Shown in pieces: positions 31,789 through 40,943 of a stretch of DNA of 42,356 bases; position 1 is the first letter of the stretch, and each line of letters opens with the position of its first letter. This DNA comes from Candidatus Zambryskibacteria bacterium RIFOXYC1_FULL_39_10. GTDB taxonomy: Bacteria > Patescibacteriota > Minisyncoccia > Phycocordibacterales > WO2-35-19. A program made the translations under genes and the position numbers. The notes beneath the pieces were generated by a model. The model searched no databases. It was not told where the DNA came from and was given only the letters and a program-made list of their open reading frames with translations. The stretch is from positions 1-42,356 of the forward strand of contig MHWW01000013.1 of NCBI GenBank assembly GCA_001824275.1, read 5' to 3'.

Positions 31789-32523
31789 TTAAAATAACTT
31801 AGGCGGATTTTCTAATGTTACTCGTCTCGAACCGCTTTTTCCAACACCTTCAAAAATAAAGAAAGCACCCTGTTCTTTTAAGTCTCTCGTATCTTCAATA
31901 GGATCAATGGTTTCCATTGAATAAATAGGTTTTATTTGGACAGATGATACTTTAAGCATAGCTCTTGCCACTTCTTTTGTTGATCCATTTTTTGGAATAT
32001 CAGATACCATAAGACCGGGAAATACAAAGAAAATGTTATCGAGACTAGTTGCCTCTTGCAGAATTATTTCCGAGTTTCTCTTAAAATCAAAAACTCCGCC
32101 TTGGGATATATAGCATACAAGTATAGTATTTGGTTCATATTGTTTACTTGAAAGTTTCTTTCTAACTGTATCAAGCAGGTTACCATCTTTGTGTTCCACT
32201 ATTTCTACTTCACGCACACACATTTCTGGAAACCCCTTGTCCTCCATAATAGTTCCAATAACGCCATCAGGTGGATCATTTTGGGGTTTAATCATCCACC
32301 ATTGCCTTTGATCTGATTTGGACATAGCTTTGGCAATTATAGACATAGCGTATATTTCCTTGGCCCTTTTTAATTCTCTATGATCCCATACATACTGAAA
32401 TGGTTTGTCGGCAAATTTTTGTGCAAGTTTTCTTTGTTCTTCCCAGAAATATCTGAGGCCATATGAGGGATTGAACCAAACTGTTCCTTTTTCTTTTAAA
32501 TATAATAGGTGGGGAGGATACAT
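31789..32523 (-). CDS. Putative PD-(D/E)XK-like protein at the end of the hsd operon
   Basis: 244 residues, soluble. PPDGVIGTI (Asp86) and CVREVEIVE (Glu105, Glu107) follow the Asp...ExE spacing of PD-(D/E)XK nucleases. The remainder, including VLVCYISQGGVFDF and FFVFPGLMVSDI, is an alternating alpha/beta pattern. It is the sixth gene of the tight operon starting at hsdR, 11 bases after the DUF4268 gene. The nuclease call is tentative. Confidence 0.55.
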   Translation of the reverse strand: MYPPHLLYLKEKGTVWFNPSYGLRYFWEEQRKLAQKFADKPFQYVWDHRELKRAKEIYAMSIIAKAMSKSDQRQWWMIKPQNDPPDGVIGTIMEDKGFPEMCVREVEIVEHKDGNLLDTVRKKLSSKQYEPNTILVCYISQGGVFDFKRNSEIILQEATSLDNIFFVFPGLMVSDIPKNGSTKEVARAMLKVSSVQIKPIYSMETIDPIEDTRDLKEQGAFFIFEGVGKSGSRRVTLENPPKLF

Positions 32524-32534
32524 TATTTTAAGTA

Positions 32535-33470
32535 TTACGCTTTTATATATTTAGGAAATACTCTGTGAAATTTCTCTGCCATATCTAACAACCATTCAAA
32601 TTCATCTTCCCAACCTTTTTCACCCTCAAAACATCCGGCCTTCAAAATTCTAGCTCTACTAGCCTTTTTGGCTGGAAGTTCCATCCATTCAAGATTTTCT
32701 CCAAGATCGATCTCAATGGCATCTTTTTGTTTAAAGAGCTTGTTATATAAGTCCTTATTATCTGGAATATATAACTCAACCCCATAAGCTTCCTCACGGG
32801 AATTGATTGTTAAAGCTATGTGAGCATCGGAGCTTCCAATGCTTATATTGGACCAGTGTTGCGGATTGCTTTTCCGTATATGTAGTTTGGTTCCTCTTCT
32901 ATCTGCATATTCCTTAAATTGGGTCCAAAACTCTAATTGTTTTATTTTTGTGTCTGTAAGCTCTGCTTTATCGGTTGAGCTTCTAACCACCTTGGCCCAG
33001 TCGTTTGGTTTAGAAATAATATCGAACTTAGGAGCAAAAGGAGAGTTTTCTATCTGCCATAGCTCTATTTTCACCAAATAAAACTCAATATCTTCGTCTG
33101 TGTGTTCGTTGAGCCAGTCAATGGCTTGTCTATGTTCTTCTCTAACATCCTTTACTACCCAAACCACTACGCGAGCATCGTATCCGGAGGCGTAAGTAAT
33201 GATCTTTCCGAGATGGTCGTGGTTAGTTATTTCAAGTTGGTTCTCAATAATAATCTTTTTGCCGGTGTTTTCTTCCTCTGCGAGAATATCTACATTAAAA
33301 CTGCCGACTTCTGCTTCCGTTTGGACCAACTTAATATCAAAACCAATCTCGTCTCCCAAAAGATCCAGATTTTCCTCTTGAGCAAGCCATTGAGTAAAGT
33401 TATTAGCTTCGTGTTTCCACGCCTCTCTTAACTCTACCTTTTTAAGCTTTCCAAGATTATTATTGTTCAT
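32535..33470 (-). CDS. DUF4268 nuclease-like protein
   Basis: 311 residues. The N-terminal nuclease core has FNVDILAEEENTGKKIIIENQLE with Asp61 and Glu76-x-Gln78, the PD-(D/E)XK variant seen in this family. It continues into TNHDHLGKIITYASGYDARVVVWVVKDVREEHRQAIDWLN and a DUF4268 C-terminal region. Such proteins are found in defence islands and cleave or nick DNA in a manner not well characterised. It overlaps the HerA gene start by 11 bases and is clearly translated with it. Confidence 0.85.
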   Translation of the reverse strand: MNNNNLGKLKKVELREAWKHEANNFTQWLAQEENLDLLGDEIGFDIKLVQTEAEVGSFNVDILAEEENTGKKIIIENQLEITNHDHLGKIITYASGYDARVVVWVVKDVREEHRQAIDWLNEHTDEDIEFYLVKIELWQIENSPFAPKFDIISKPNDWAKVVRSSTDKAELTDTKIKQLEFWTQFKEYADRRGTKLHIRKSNPQHWSNISIGSSDAHIALTINSREEAYGVELYIPDNKDLYNKLFKQKDAIEIDLGENLEWMELPAKKASRARILKAGCFEGEKGWEDEFEWLLDMAEKFHRVFPKYIKA

Positions 33471-35523
33471 ATTTTTTATTATTTAACATACTGTTATTAT
33501 TAGCTAATTTCTCATCAAAAAAATCAACTATTACGGGTTTATCACAACTTGAACCTTTCCCAACAACTATTGCTCTAAATCTTGGTAGTATACTCATACT
33601 ATCAAGATATTTTTGATTGATATAAGCACTCATAAAGTTCTTTGATGTCTCATCGAATGATTGCAAGGCAATTATTGTGTGGCACTGATAAAGTATTGTT
33701 TTAGTGACTAAGGCTGTTCTTTGGGTAATAATTAAAAAGCCGATGTTATGTTTGCGGCACTTTAGAACAACTTGAGATATGCGACTTACTTTCTTTTGAC
33801 CGAAACCCTGGTCTCCAAATGTGCTTTCTGGAATAAAATCATAGGCCTCCTCCATTGCTATACATATTTTCTGGTCCTCATTTAGGGTCTGATAAGCAAC
33901 AACCTTTTCAATTAAGTTTGCAGTAATTTCACTTAAATTTAGAGTTCCTGTGCTTTTATCTTTGTCATCAGTCTGCCAATTTATAGAAATTACGTTTTTG
34001 GTAGTCTTAGAAAGATCAAAGGTATCAGAGTTTTGCTCCTCAATTATTTCTGAGTTTATATAAGTAGTAAGAGATTGTTTATGCTTACGATCCACCTCTA
34101 AAATAACAACTTTGAACCCATCTGTAGCCATTTTTTCTAATATCTTCGCGGCCATTCTTGATTTGCCTGTCCCTGTTTTTCCTATAACTGCGATATGGTG
34201 GCTAACACTCTCTTCGAGATCAATAAATATGGGGTATTTTGAACGAGGAACAACTCCAACTTTATAACAAGAACCGTTTATTATATCTATCTCTTTTGTA
34301 TCGTTTTCAATAAAAACAGGAGAATTAACACTCGGAACCCAACCTGTGTCGGTAAATTTTTGTTTATCATCTTGCCAGTATCCAATTTGTTGGGCAGTTA
34401 TTGTTTTTGAACCCTTTTTACTTTGACCGTCGATATTCTCGGAGTCAGTTTCTACATTTATAATTTGATATTTGGTTGAATTTTTATAAAAACTTACAGA
34501 AATTAAATCGCCCTCTTTTAGAGTTTTGTTCTCATCTATACCATCTATCATTTTTACCTTAATAACATCAATATCTGAATTTGTGCTAACAAATCCAATT
34601 ATATTATCCCGATTTTTGTATACCTCTAATTCTTTTACACATTCTGGGACTTCATCTGTATTTTTATGTAAATAAATTTGTTTCGAGACATCAAGTTCTT
34701 TTTGATTTAAACAGTTAAAATGAAGATATTTTTTACTGTCAGCAGTTAATTCCTCTATAAACATAGCAAATACCAACTTTTCTTTAGTATGAGAATTATT
34801 TATATCATCTATAATCGCTATATCGCCCGTCTTTAAATTTGGGGACCCGGGTAATTGCTCTATGTAAAGTATGCCTGGATTTAATCTTTTTACTATTCTG
34901 CCAATTAATTTGGGTTTACTCTTATTCCTAATTTTTTCGAGTAAAGGATCGATTATTTTCCTATCTATTGGCTCTATAAGAATAGCTGTTCCCCAAAAGG
35001 CAATCATAAGTAATACCGCGATCTGTCCTTTATTTACGGAGGATATTCCTTCCAGATATGGAACAAAATAACTAAAAATAGAAAGTATAAACACAACAGA
35101 AAACAGCATTTTTGAACTACCAAAAAAACTCGATACAACATTTGCAGAATGAGCTATTTTTTGTGATATATGATTTTTATCTTTTTCTTCATTAATAAAA
35201 AGAAAAGAAATTATGGCGATTACCGCAATTATTGAAGCATATATAAGTAGGGGTTTATAAAGCAAGAAAGCATTTATATTATCTAATGTAGTTAAAACAA
35301 CAAAAAGCGAGGTTATGTTTACTATTACATCAAGAGGTTTTGTAAAATACTTTTCCGTCACAAAAACACCAAGAATTATCAAAAGTAAGCCACTTGTAAA
35401 CCATATCTGCGCATCCTTTCCGATATTCACGAAAATACGGTCAATAATTAAAAACCTTATAATAAACAAAGCTCCTGCAAAAAGAATAAAATATACTAGG
35501 TTTTTAATTCTTTTCGTATTCAT
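33460..35523 (-). CDS. Membrane-anchored HerA-type AAA+ DNA translocase
   Basis: 687 residues. Five to six transmembrane helices occupy the first about 195 residues. A HAS-barrel-like region (IGRIVKRLNPGILYIEQLPG) follows, then a HerA/FtsK-type ATPase: Walker A IGKTGTGKSRMAAK (about 440-450), VVILEVDRKHKQSL, and Walker B ICIAMEEAYDF (about 550-560). The arginine-finger region GFLIITQRTALVTKTIL comes next. HerA ATPases with nuclease partners form several phage-defence systems. The membrane anchor is unusual for a defence HerA. It starts 8 bases after hsdM ends and overlaps the next gene. Confidence 0.88.
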   Translation of the reverse strand: MNTKRIKNLVYFILFAGALFIIRFLIIDRIFVNIGKDAQIWFTSGLLLIILGVFVTEKYFTKPLDVIVNITSLFVVLTTLDNINAFLLYKPLLIYASIIAVIAIISFLFINEEKDKNHISQKIAHSANVVSSFFGSSKMLFSVVFILSIFSYFVPYLEGISSVNKGQIAVLLMIAFWGTAILIEPIDRKIIDPLLEKIRNKSKPKLIGRIVKRLNPGILYIEQLPGSPNLKTGDIAIIDDINNSHTKEKLVFAMFIEELTADSKKYLHFNCLNQKELDVSKQIYLHKNTDEVPECVKELEVYKNRDNIIGFVSTNSDIDVIKVKMIDGIDENKTLKEGDLISVSFYKNSTKYQIINVETDSENIDGQSKKGSKTITAQQIGYWQDDKQKFTDTGWVPSVNSPVFIENDTKEIDIINGSCYKVGVVPRSKYPIFIDLEESVSHHIAVIGKTGTGKSRMAAKILEKMATDGFKVVILEVDRKHKQSLTTYINSEIIEEQNSDTFDLSKTTKNVISINWQTDDKDKSTGTLNLSEITANLIEKVVAYQTLNEDQKICIAMEEAYDFIPESTFGDQGFGQKKVSRISQVVLKCRKHNIGFLIITQRTALVTKTILYQCHTIIALQSFDETSKNFMSAYINQKYLDSMSILPRFRAIVVGKGSSCDKPVIVDFFDEKLANNNSMLNNKKYEQ

Positions 35524-35531
35524 ACCCTACT

Positions 35532-37472
35532 TTATTTATTATCTCCCCATAGTTCAGCGACCTTTTGTTTTATTTCTTCATTGTTATTCAGTATATGTTT
35601 TTCAAGTTTTTTATTTTGAAAATTTATATCTTCAATTTGTTTTGATGTTTTACCGACAATATTCTCATAAATCGGTATCTTTAAGGATAAAAATATCTCT
35701 TTAGGAACAACCCTCCGTCTATTCGCAGTTCCTTTCATAGAATTTTTGTATAAATTAATAGCAACAGGAGATCTTAATATATATTCTAAATATATAATGG
35801 GTATATCGGATCTTTTTACTCTCCATACATCATATGCAGGACTTACTGCGGCATAGTCATATTTTGTTTGAAAACCTAAAACACCCTCATCAATTGGGAA
35901 ACCAACAACAAGTTCATCTCTCTTTACTAATTTGTATTTAGATATGTCTATATTTGCAATTCTTTTTTTAAATTTTTTAGATTGGTCTATTAACCCATTA
36001 TTCATAGTAATTGACATCACTGGTATATTTTTTCTTTTTCCAACTTTTTCTCCAGACTTTTCCAAAATAGACGACAAGGGGACCATCCCCCATATCTGCT
36101 GTGGTCCTGTATTATCAAAATAGTATTCCTGTTTCAAAAAAGCATTCTTGCTGTTCAAAATGGTCTCTTTTGATTTAAATTTAATATCAAGCGCGTTTTC
36201 AATTTCTTGACTATTTAAACTAATTGCTTTTTTAATGTCTATCAACTTATCGGTAACTAGTCCTATATTTATCGGCATTGACTGACTAATCTCGTAAGAA
36301 GTGTTTACTTGAATAGTTTCGACTTTCAAAAAATAAATATTTCTTGATTTTATAGATTTATCAATAAATAAGATTGAAGTTTTTACTTTACTGTAAGGCT
36401 GAAAGATACCAGCTGGCAAATCAACTATTGCCCATAATCCGCCGCCGACTAACTCTTTCCTTAAACTATTGTAAGTCCGACCCGATGTATTTATCACACC
36501 ATCTGGGACAATAATACCGGCTCTGCCGTCTGGTCTTAGATGCTCCTTGATATAGTCGACGAAAAGAACTTCTGAACGGTTAGCTTGCACGCTAAAGCGT
36601 TTGTGGGGCCTTATACCACCCTTTGGAGACATAAAAGGTGGGTTGGCCATTATTACGTCATAAAACTCGTCCCAACGCTCCTCACTCGACAGGGTGTCAT
36701 ATTCGTAGATTTTAGGGTCAGCAAAGCCGTGGAGATACATATTGACTTTAGAGAGCTTTACCATATCTGGAGAAATGTCATAGCCAACAAGGTTACCTGT
36801 AAGTTTTTTCTTTTCATCCGGAGTAAGTGATTGTTCTGCATTTGTAAGTTCTCCAGTTTTATTATCTCTACAGTCGTGTTGGTTTATGATATGTTTGTAG
36901 GCGGAAATAAGGAAGCCGGCAGTGCCGCAAGCTGGGTCCAAGATAGTCTCGTCTTTCTTTGGGTCTATAACATCAACTATAAAATCTATAATGTGGCGCG
37001 GGGTTCTGAATTGGCCGGCATCTCCCTGGGATCCCATTATGGAAAGCATATATTCAAAAGCATTACCCAAGTTCTCACTATGATCATATTCAAAACCATT
37101 TATTTCTTTAAGAAAAAGATTGAGTGTTTCCGGACTTCTGTATGGGAGGAAAGCGTCTTTAAAAAAGTCTCTGAATAACTGCGGAATATGCGGGTTTTGG
37201 GACATCTTCATTATTGCTTCTCCATAAAGCTCTAATCTTTCTTGACCGCCAAGCTTGGGGTCCATTAGTTTACTCCAAGCATATTTTTCAAACCCATTGG
37301 AAAAGAAACGGGACTTGCCCCCAAACACAACCGAGGCCTTATCCATATCATCCATAAATTTATAGATAAGGGCTGTAGTTATTTGCTCCACCTGCGCTTT
37401 TGGATCGGGAACCTTACCAACGAGAATATCTCTGGCCGAGTCGATTTTCTTTTTTATCTCTTGAGTAAGCAT
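35532..37472 (-). CDS. hsdM: Type I R-M methyltransferase with fused half-specificity domain (HsdM-S)
   Basis: 646 residues. The N-terminal HsdM domain is followed by the N6-adenine methylase core: DPACGTAGFL (motif I, 179-188) and MANPPFMSP (motif IV, 277-280). Residues about 430-646 form a single target-recognition domain ending in a coiled-coil helix (SKQIEDINFQNKKLEKHILNN). There is no separate hsdS gene in the operon. A homodimer of this chain would recognise a symmetric bipartite site. It modifies adenine in the host site so that HsdR does not cut it. Five genes of the operon lie close by. Confidence 0.93.
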   Translation of the reverse strand: MLTQEIKKKIDSARDILVGKVPDPKAQVEQITTALIYKFMDDMDKASVVFGGKSRFFSNGFEKYAWSKLMDPKLGGQERLELYGEAIMKMSQNPHIPQLFRDFFKDAFLPYRSPETLNLFLKEINGFEYDHSENLGNAFEYMLSIMGSQGDAGQFRTPRHIIDFIVDVIDPKKDETILDPACGTAGFLISAYKHIINQHDCRDNKTGELTNAEQSLTPDEKKKLTGNLVGYDISPDMVKLSKVNMYLHGFADPKIYEYDTLSSEERWDEFYDVIMANPPFMSPKGGIRPHKRFSVQANRSEVLFVDYIKEHLRPDGRAGIIVPDGVINTSGRTYNSLRKELVGGGLWAIVDLPAGIFQPYSKVKTSILFIDKSIKSRNIYFLKVETIQVNTSYEISQSMPINIGLVTDKLIDIKKAISLNSQEIENALDIKFKSKETILNSKNAFLKQEYYFDNTGPQQIWGMVPLSSILEKSGEKVGKRKNIPVMSITMNNGLIDQSKKFKKRIANIDISKYKLVKRDELVVGFPIDEGVLGFQTKYDYAAVSPAYDVWRVKRSDIPIIYLEYILRSPVAINLYKNSMKGTANRRRVVPKEIFLSLKIPIYENIVGKTSKQIEDINFQNKKLEKHILNNNEEIKQKVAELWGDNK

Positions 37473-37481
37473 TTGTATTTT

Positions 37482-37733
37482 TTATTTACCCCAACGTTTT
37501 GATGCTCCTAATCTTCCAATACTGGCCATATGTTCTTTACCGTATTTCTTAATTACTATTTTTCCACCTTTAGCCCCAGCTTCTTTGGTAGTAATTACTT
37601 TAAGGTTTTTACTTTTTAGTGATAATTCTTTGGTTAATTGATTATAAATACGATCAAACAATTCCAAAGCTTTTAATAATTCACCTTTATTTTTTAAATT
37701 TTTGATATTTTTCAACTCTTTTTGTAAGTTCAT
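37482..37733 (-). CDS. Small KGG-motif protein between hsdR and hsdM
   Basis: 83 residues. A helical N-terminal half is followed by KEAGAKGGKIVIKKYGKEHM and GRLGASKRWG, which resembles the repeated KGG segments of stress-induced KGG proteins that bind nucleic acid. It lies 5 bases after hsdR and 9 bases before hsdM, so it is a structural member of the operon, possibly a regulator or DNA mimic. Its role is not known. Confidence 0.65.
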   Translation of the reverse strand: MNLQKELKNIKNLKNKGELLKALELFDRIYNQLTKELSLKSKNLKVITTKEAGAKGGKIVIKKYGKEHMASIGRLGASKRWGK

Positions 37734-37738
37734 AGTAT

Positions 37739-40252
37739 TTACATAAAAATATTAAGCGAAACATAGTCCTTCACATATTCTGGAACGACATCTCTATATC
37801 CATTCAAACTGCTGAAGTCAGCCATAGTAACCTTTGGATTGGTAGCGAAACGAGCATATTCTTTTGACTCAACAATCTCTCGTATTTCAGTATCAGTTAT
37901 GTAAGCTTTTAAGTAGTTTTTGATTGGGTAGTAGTATTTGCTCTCTGGTTTGTAGATAGAAATAAATTTCTCAAATTCTTCTTCAAGAAGTTCGTCCTTA
38001 TTTTTGAATTTATCCAGCCGGCCAAATACTTTATCTAACACCTCACTTAAAGTGAGACGGCGATCTATCTTTAGGGCCTTACGAATTTTATCTAGACTGA
38101 AATACTCTTCCGGTTTATCAAATATCTCTGTTTTTACATAATCTTCAACGGCTTGCATATCGCCAGCTTCGTATTTCTCTTTAACAAATTCATCTGATTT
38201 AATCACTTCCTCAAATTTCTCAAACAGCTTCCTGTCTACTTTCATACCTTCCGGACCGATAGCCTTTTCTTGGAAAGTTTTGAGAGGATCGGGAGTGAAA
38301 ATAGTTGTCTCATCTATTGGAACGGGTCCAGGTCCTGGGCCTGGTCCGGGACCAGTGCGAGGCGGTAAAGTAAGAATTTCATCGTAATTAAATTTCTCCT
38401 CAAAGTATTCGCAGTTTGCAAAGAAATCAAAAAGCTTGAAATTATTCTTATCGTTATTACGTGTCTCTACCTCCCCGTTTTCTTTGGTCTGGTAAGAGAA
38501 GTTATATTTTCTTGTCCCTCTGCCTTTTATTTGAATAAAGTCTGTGGGAGAGAAAATGGGTCTCATTAGACAAAGGTTTAATATGTCTTGGCAATCATAT
38601 CCGGTAGTCATCATACCAACAGTTACGCATATACGAGACTTGCTCGACAAATAACCCTCAAGCCACTTAGTGTGCCCGTTTAAATTATTGTTTGAGAAGT
38701 TTATGGTGAAAGTTTGCGCATCAGATATGTTAGAAGTGACTTGGACCGCAAAATCAGAATTGTATTTACCGGGCCAGTATTTATCTGCGAATTGATTGAG
38801 TATTTGAGTGATTTTGCTTGCGTGATTTTGGCTTACACAATAAACAATACTTTTACCAAGCTCTCCGGAAATCGGATCCATAAGGGCATTCTTAAGAAAA
38901 GTCTCAGAGAATATAAGATTAGTTTTATCGGAAAAGAATTTTCTTTCAAAGTCTGTGTGATAAAAAGTTTGCTCTTCCTTACCTTCTTCTGCGTCAATAA
39001 GCAGGGAGTATCCTTTTTCTGAAAGAAGTTCGGTTGTTATCTCCGTCCTTGCATCAGCAACTACCGGATTTATAAGGTATCCTTCTTTAACTCCATCAAG
39101 CAGGCTGTATCTGAAAGTAGGTTCACCAACTTCACAACCAAAAGTTTTATAAGTATCTAAAAGCTGCCTTCTTTCCCACGCTCGCGGATCCTTTTCATTC
39201 AATTTATTTGGGTCGATACCCTTAAGGTAGTTCTTTGGGGTAGCAGTAAGGCCAAGTTTATAACCAACAAAGTATTCAAATACAGCGCGGCTGTTTCCGC
39301 CTATGGACCTATGGGCTTCGTCTGAGATAATCAAATCGAAGTCGGTAGGAGTAAAGAGTTTTTGGTATTTATTATTAGCAGAAAGACTTTGAACTGTGGA
39401 GACAACAATCTCCGCCTTTCGCCAGTCGCCTTTATTTTCCTTATAAATAACAGTTGTGTAATCTTTGGATAGCCATTTCTTGAAATTTTTGGCTGCTTGG
39501 TCCTCCAACTCAAGACGATCTACAAGAAAGAGAACTCTTTTGGCATTGCCTGTCTTTAGAAATAATTTTATTACCGCCGCGCAAGTAAGAGTTTTACCGG
39601 TTCCGGTAGCCATTTCAAACAAATATCTATCAAACCCGTTTTTAGCTGAATTTTGAAGGGCGTGAATTGCTTTTAACTGGTATGGTCGGAGAAACTTGAA
39701 ATCCTGCTCTAACACGAAACTCTTTCTCTCACCATCATTATCCCAACGAGGGTCTTCTTCATAATCAGCATTTTGAGTGAGCACAATATAATCTTCCTTC
39801 ACTTTTTCGTCTGACAATCTTCTCGTATCCGGCTTAAATTGTTCAAAATGAGACAAGGACTCCTGTGTCGGGAAAGAAGTAATGACATTGGGACTACCGC
39901 GCTCTAGATCCCAAAAGTAGTGGAGATTGCCATTTGAAAGTATTACAAAACGGACACTTAGAGATTGAGCATATTTCCTTGCCTGTTCTTTACCATCAAG
40001 AGGGTTTTTACCTTCCGATTTTGCCTCTAAAACAACGTATGGGAAGCTCTGTTGGTCCAAAAGTAAGAAGTCGACAAATCCCTCCTTTACTTTATCAAAA
40101 TCCTCTCCAAGCTCGTTTACAGCCTTTGGAGTGAGTTTTACATTCTCCTCAAGAACTATGTTGGCTGATCCTTTTTCATTATCAAAAAAACGCCATTTAG
40201 CCTCTTCCAACAGCTTGTTTATCTTTATTCTTGCTCCAGCCTCTTTTTCCAT
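37739..40252 (-). CDS. hsdR: Type I restriction enzyme R subunit
   Basis: 837 residues. An N-terminal nuclease with FVDFLLLDQQSFPYVVLEAKS (Asp61, Glu76-Ala-Lys78) is followed by a superfamily 2 translocase: Walker A MATGTGKT (about 214-221), DEAH at 311-314, and a second RecA domain with motif VI-like QIKGRGTRK. It ends in an EcoEI-type C-terminal domain. A Gly-Pro repeat (GPGPGPGPGP) separates the motor from the C terminus. It is shorter than classical EcoKI HsdR but normal for the EcoEI group. Cuts unmodified DNA after translocation. It is the first gene of the six-gene operon. Confidence 0.95.
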   Translation of the reverse strand: MEKEAGARIKINKLLEEAKWRFFDNEKGSANIVLEENVKLTPKAVNELGEDFDKVKEGFVDFLLLDQQSFPYVVLEAKSEGKNPLDGKEQARKYAQSLSVRFVILSNGNLHYFWDLERGSPNVITSFPTQESLSHFEQFKPDTRRLSDEKVKEDYIVLTQNADYEEDPRWDNDGERKSFVLEQDFKFLRPYQLKAIHALQNSAKNGFDRYLFEMATGTGKTLTCAAVIKLFLKTGNAKRVLFLVDRLELEDQAAKNFKKWLSKDYTTVIYKENKGDWRKAEIVVSTVQSLSANNKYQKLFTPTDFDLIISDEAHRSIGGNSRAVFEYFVGYKLGLTATPKNYLKGIDPNKLNEKDPRAWERRQLLDTYKTFGCEVGEPTFRYSLLDGVKEGYLINPVVADARTEITTELLSEKGYSLLIDAEEGKEEQTFYHTDFERKFFSDKTNLIFSETFLKNALMDPISGELGKSIVYCVSQNHASKITQILNQFADKYWPGKYNSDFAVQVTSNISDAQTFTINFSNNNLNGHTKWLEGYLSSKSRICVTVGMMTTGYDCQDILNLCLMRPIFSPTDFIQIKGRGTRKYNFSYQTKENGEVETRNNDKNNFKLFDFFANCEYFEEKFNYDEILTLPPRTGPGPGPGPGPVPIDETTIFTPDPLKTFQEKAIGPEGMKVDRKLFEKFEEVIKSDEFVKEKYEAGDMQAVEDYVKTEIFDKPEEYFSLDKIRKALKIDRRLTLSEVLDKVFGRLDKFKNKDELLEEEFEKFISIYKPESKYYYPIKNYLKAYITDTEIREIVESKEYARFATNPKVTMADFSSLNGYRDVVPEYVKDYVSLNIFM

Positions 40253-40345
40253 CTTATTTAGATAATTTTGTTAACATAATTACAAAAACAATACCACTTT
40301 TAAACGATTTTTGAAAGGTTAAAAATTGTTAGCTCTTTTGATACT

Positions 40346-40585
40346 ATGCGTCCAATGAGAAGATGGAAAAATAGAAATTATATATCAAAAAACGGTCTTG
40401 ATCCGGATACCAATCGCTTTATCGGCAGTCTAACTTATTTCATATTCCACTCAATTATTTTTTTGGTAAGTTATAAAATATGGGGGATTGATATGTTTGA
40501 AGAGGTATTTTTCTACCTTATGCATCTGGCCACTTTCTTTCTTGTTGGCTTTACTCTCCGCAAGTTAAAAATTTGGGTTTATTAA
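40346..40585 (+). CDS. Two-TM membrane protein
   Basis: 79 residues; a basic N terminus and two hydrophobic helices (about 30-45 and 50-70). TGATACT precedes the ATG at once, so the mRNA may be leaderless. An in-frame ATG at 40355 is an alternative. Divergent from hsdR and probably in operon with the next gene. Confidence 0.6.
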   Translation: MRPMRRWKNRNYISKNGLDPDTNRFIGSLTYFIFHSIIFLVSYKIWGIDMFEEVFFYLMHLATFFLVGFTLRKLKIWVY

Positions 40586-40600
40586 GTTTTTCAAAAATTT

Positions 40601-40756
40601 ATGAGAAAAAGTAAGGTTCCTAAAATTGAATACATTTGTATTGCTGACAAAAACCCCAAAGAAAGTGAGGACAGAATGCGCGAGGCGTATTTTATATTGT
40701 TTGAAGAAGTAGAAAGAAGAAGGAGAGAAAAAGAGGGTCAGAAAAAACAGGATTGA
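40601..40756 (+). CDS. Small charged protein
   Basis: 51 residues, MRKSKVPKIEYICIADKN, then a highly charged helix (REAYFILFEEVERRRREK). Short proteins of this style adjoin recombinases on CPR elements in my recollection, but no function is known. Confidence 0.55.
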   Translation: MRKSKVPKIEYICIADKNPKESEDRMREAYFILFEEVERRRREKEGQKKQD

Positions 40757-40812
40757 TTTTTTATAGTATGGTAATATGTTAGCGACCTTAAAAGTCATTC
40801 GTCTACGGCTTA

Positions 40813-40838
40813 GGGGCCTAATATCTTGGGTCCCTTTT
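40813..40838 (+). terminator. Intrinsic terminator after the small charged protein
   Basis: GGGGCCTA and TGGGTCCC pair over 8 bp including G-T pairs, loop ATATCT, followed by TTTT. Confidence 0.65.
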
Positions 40839-40943
40839 GCATTATAAATAAACATTAAATAAATTTGGACCTTCTTTTTAAAATTGGCATTTCTTATATT
40901 TTTTGTTAACATAATCATGTTCCTTATTTAGGAACACAGCATT

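Noticed and set aside
38316-38360. GP repeat in hsdR as a tandem repeat or CRISPR-like array
   Set aside because: It is a short in-frame Gly-Pro linker with slippage-prone codons; no spacer-repeat pattern. No CRISPR array was seen anywhere in the window.
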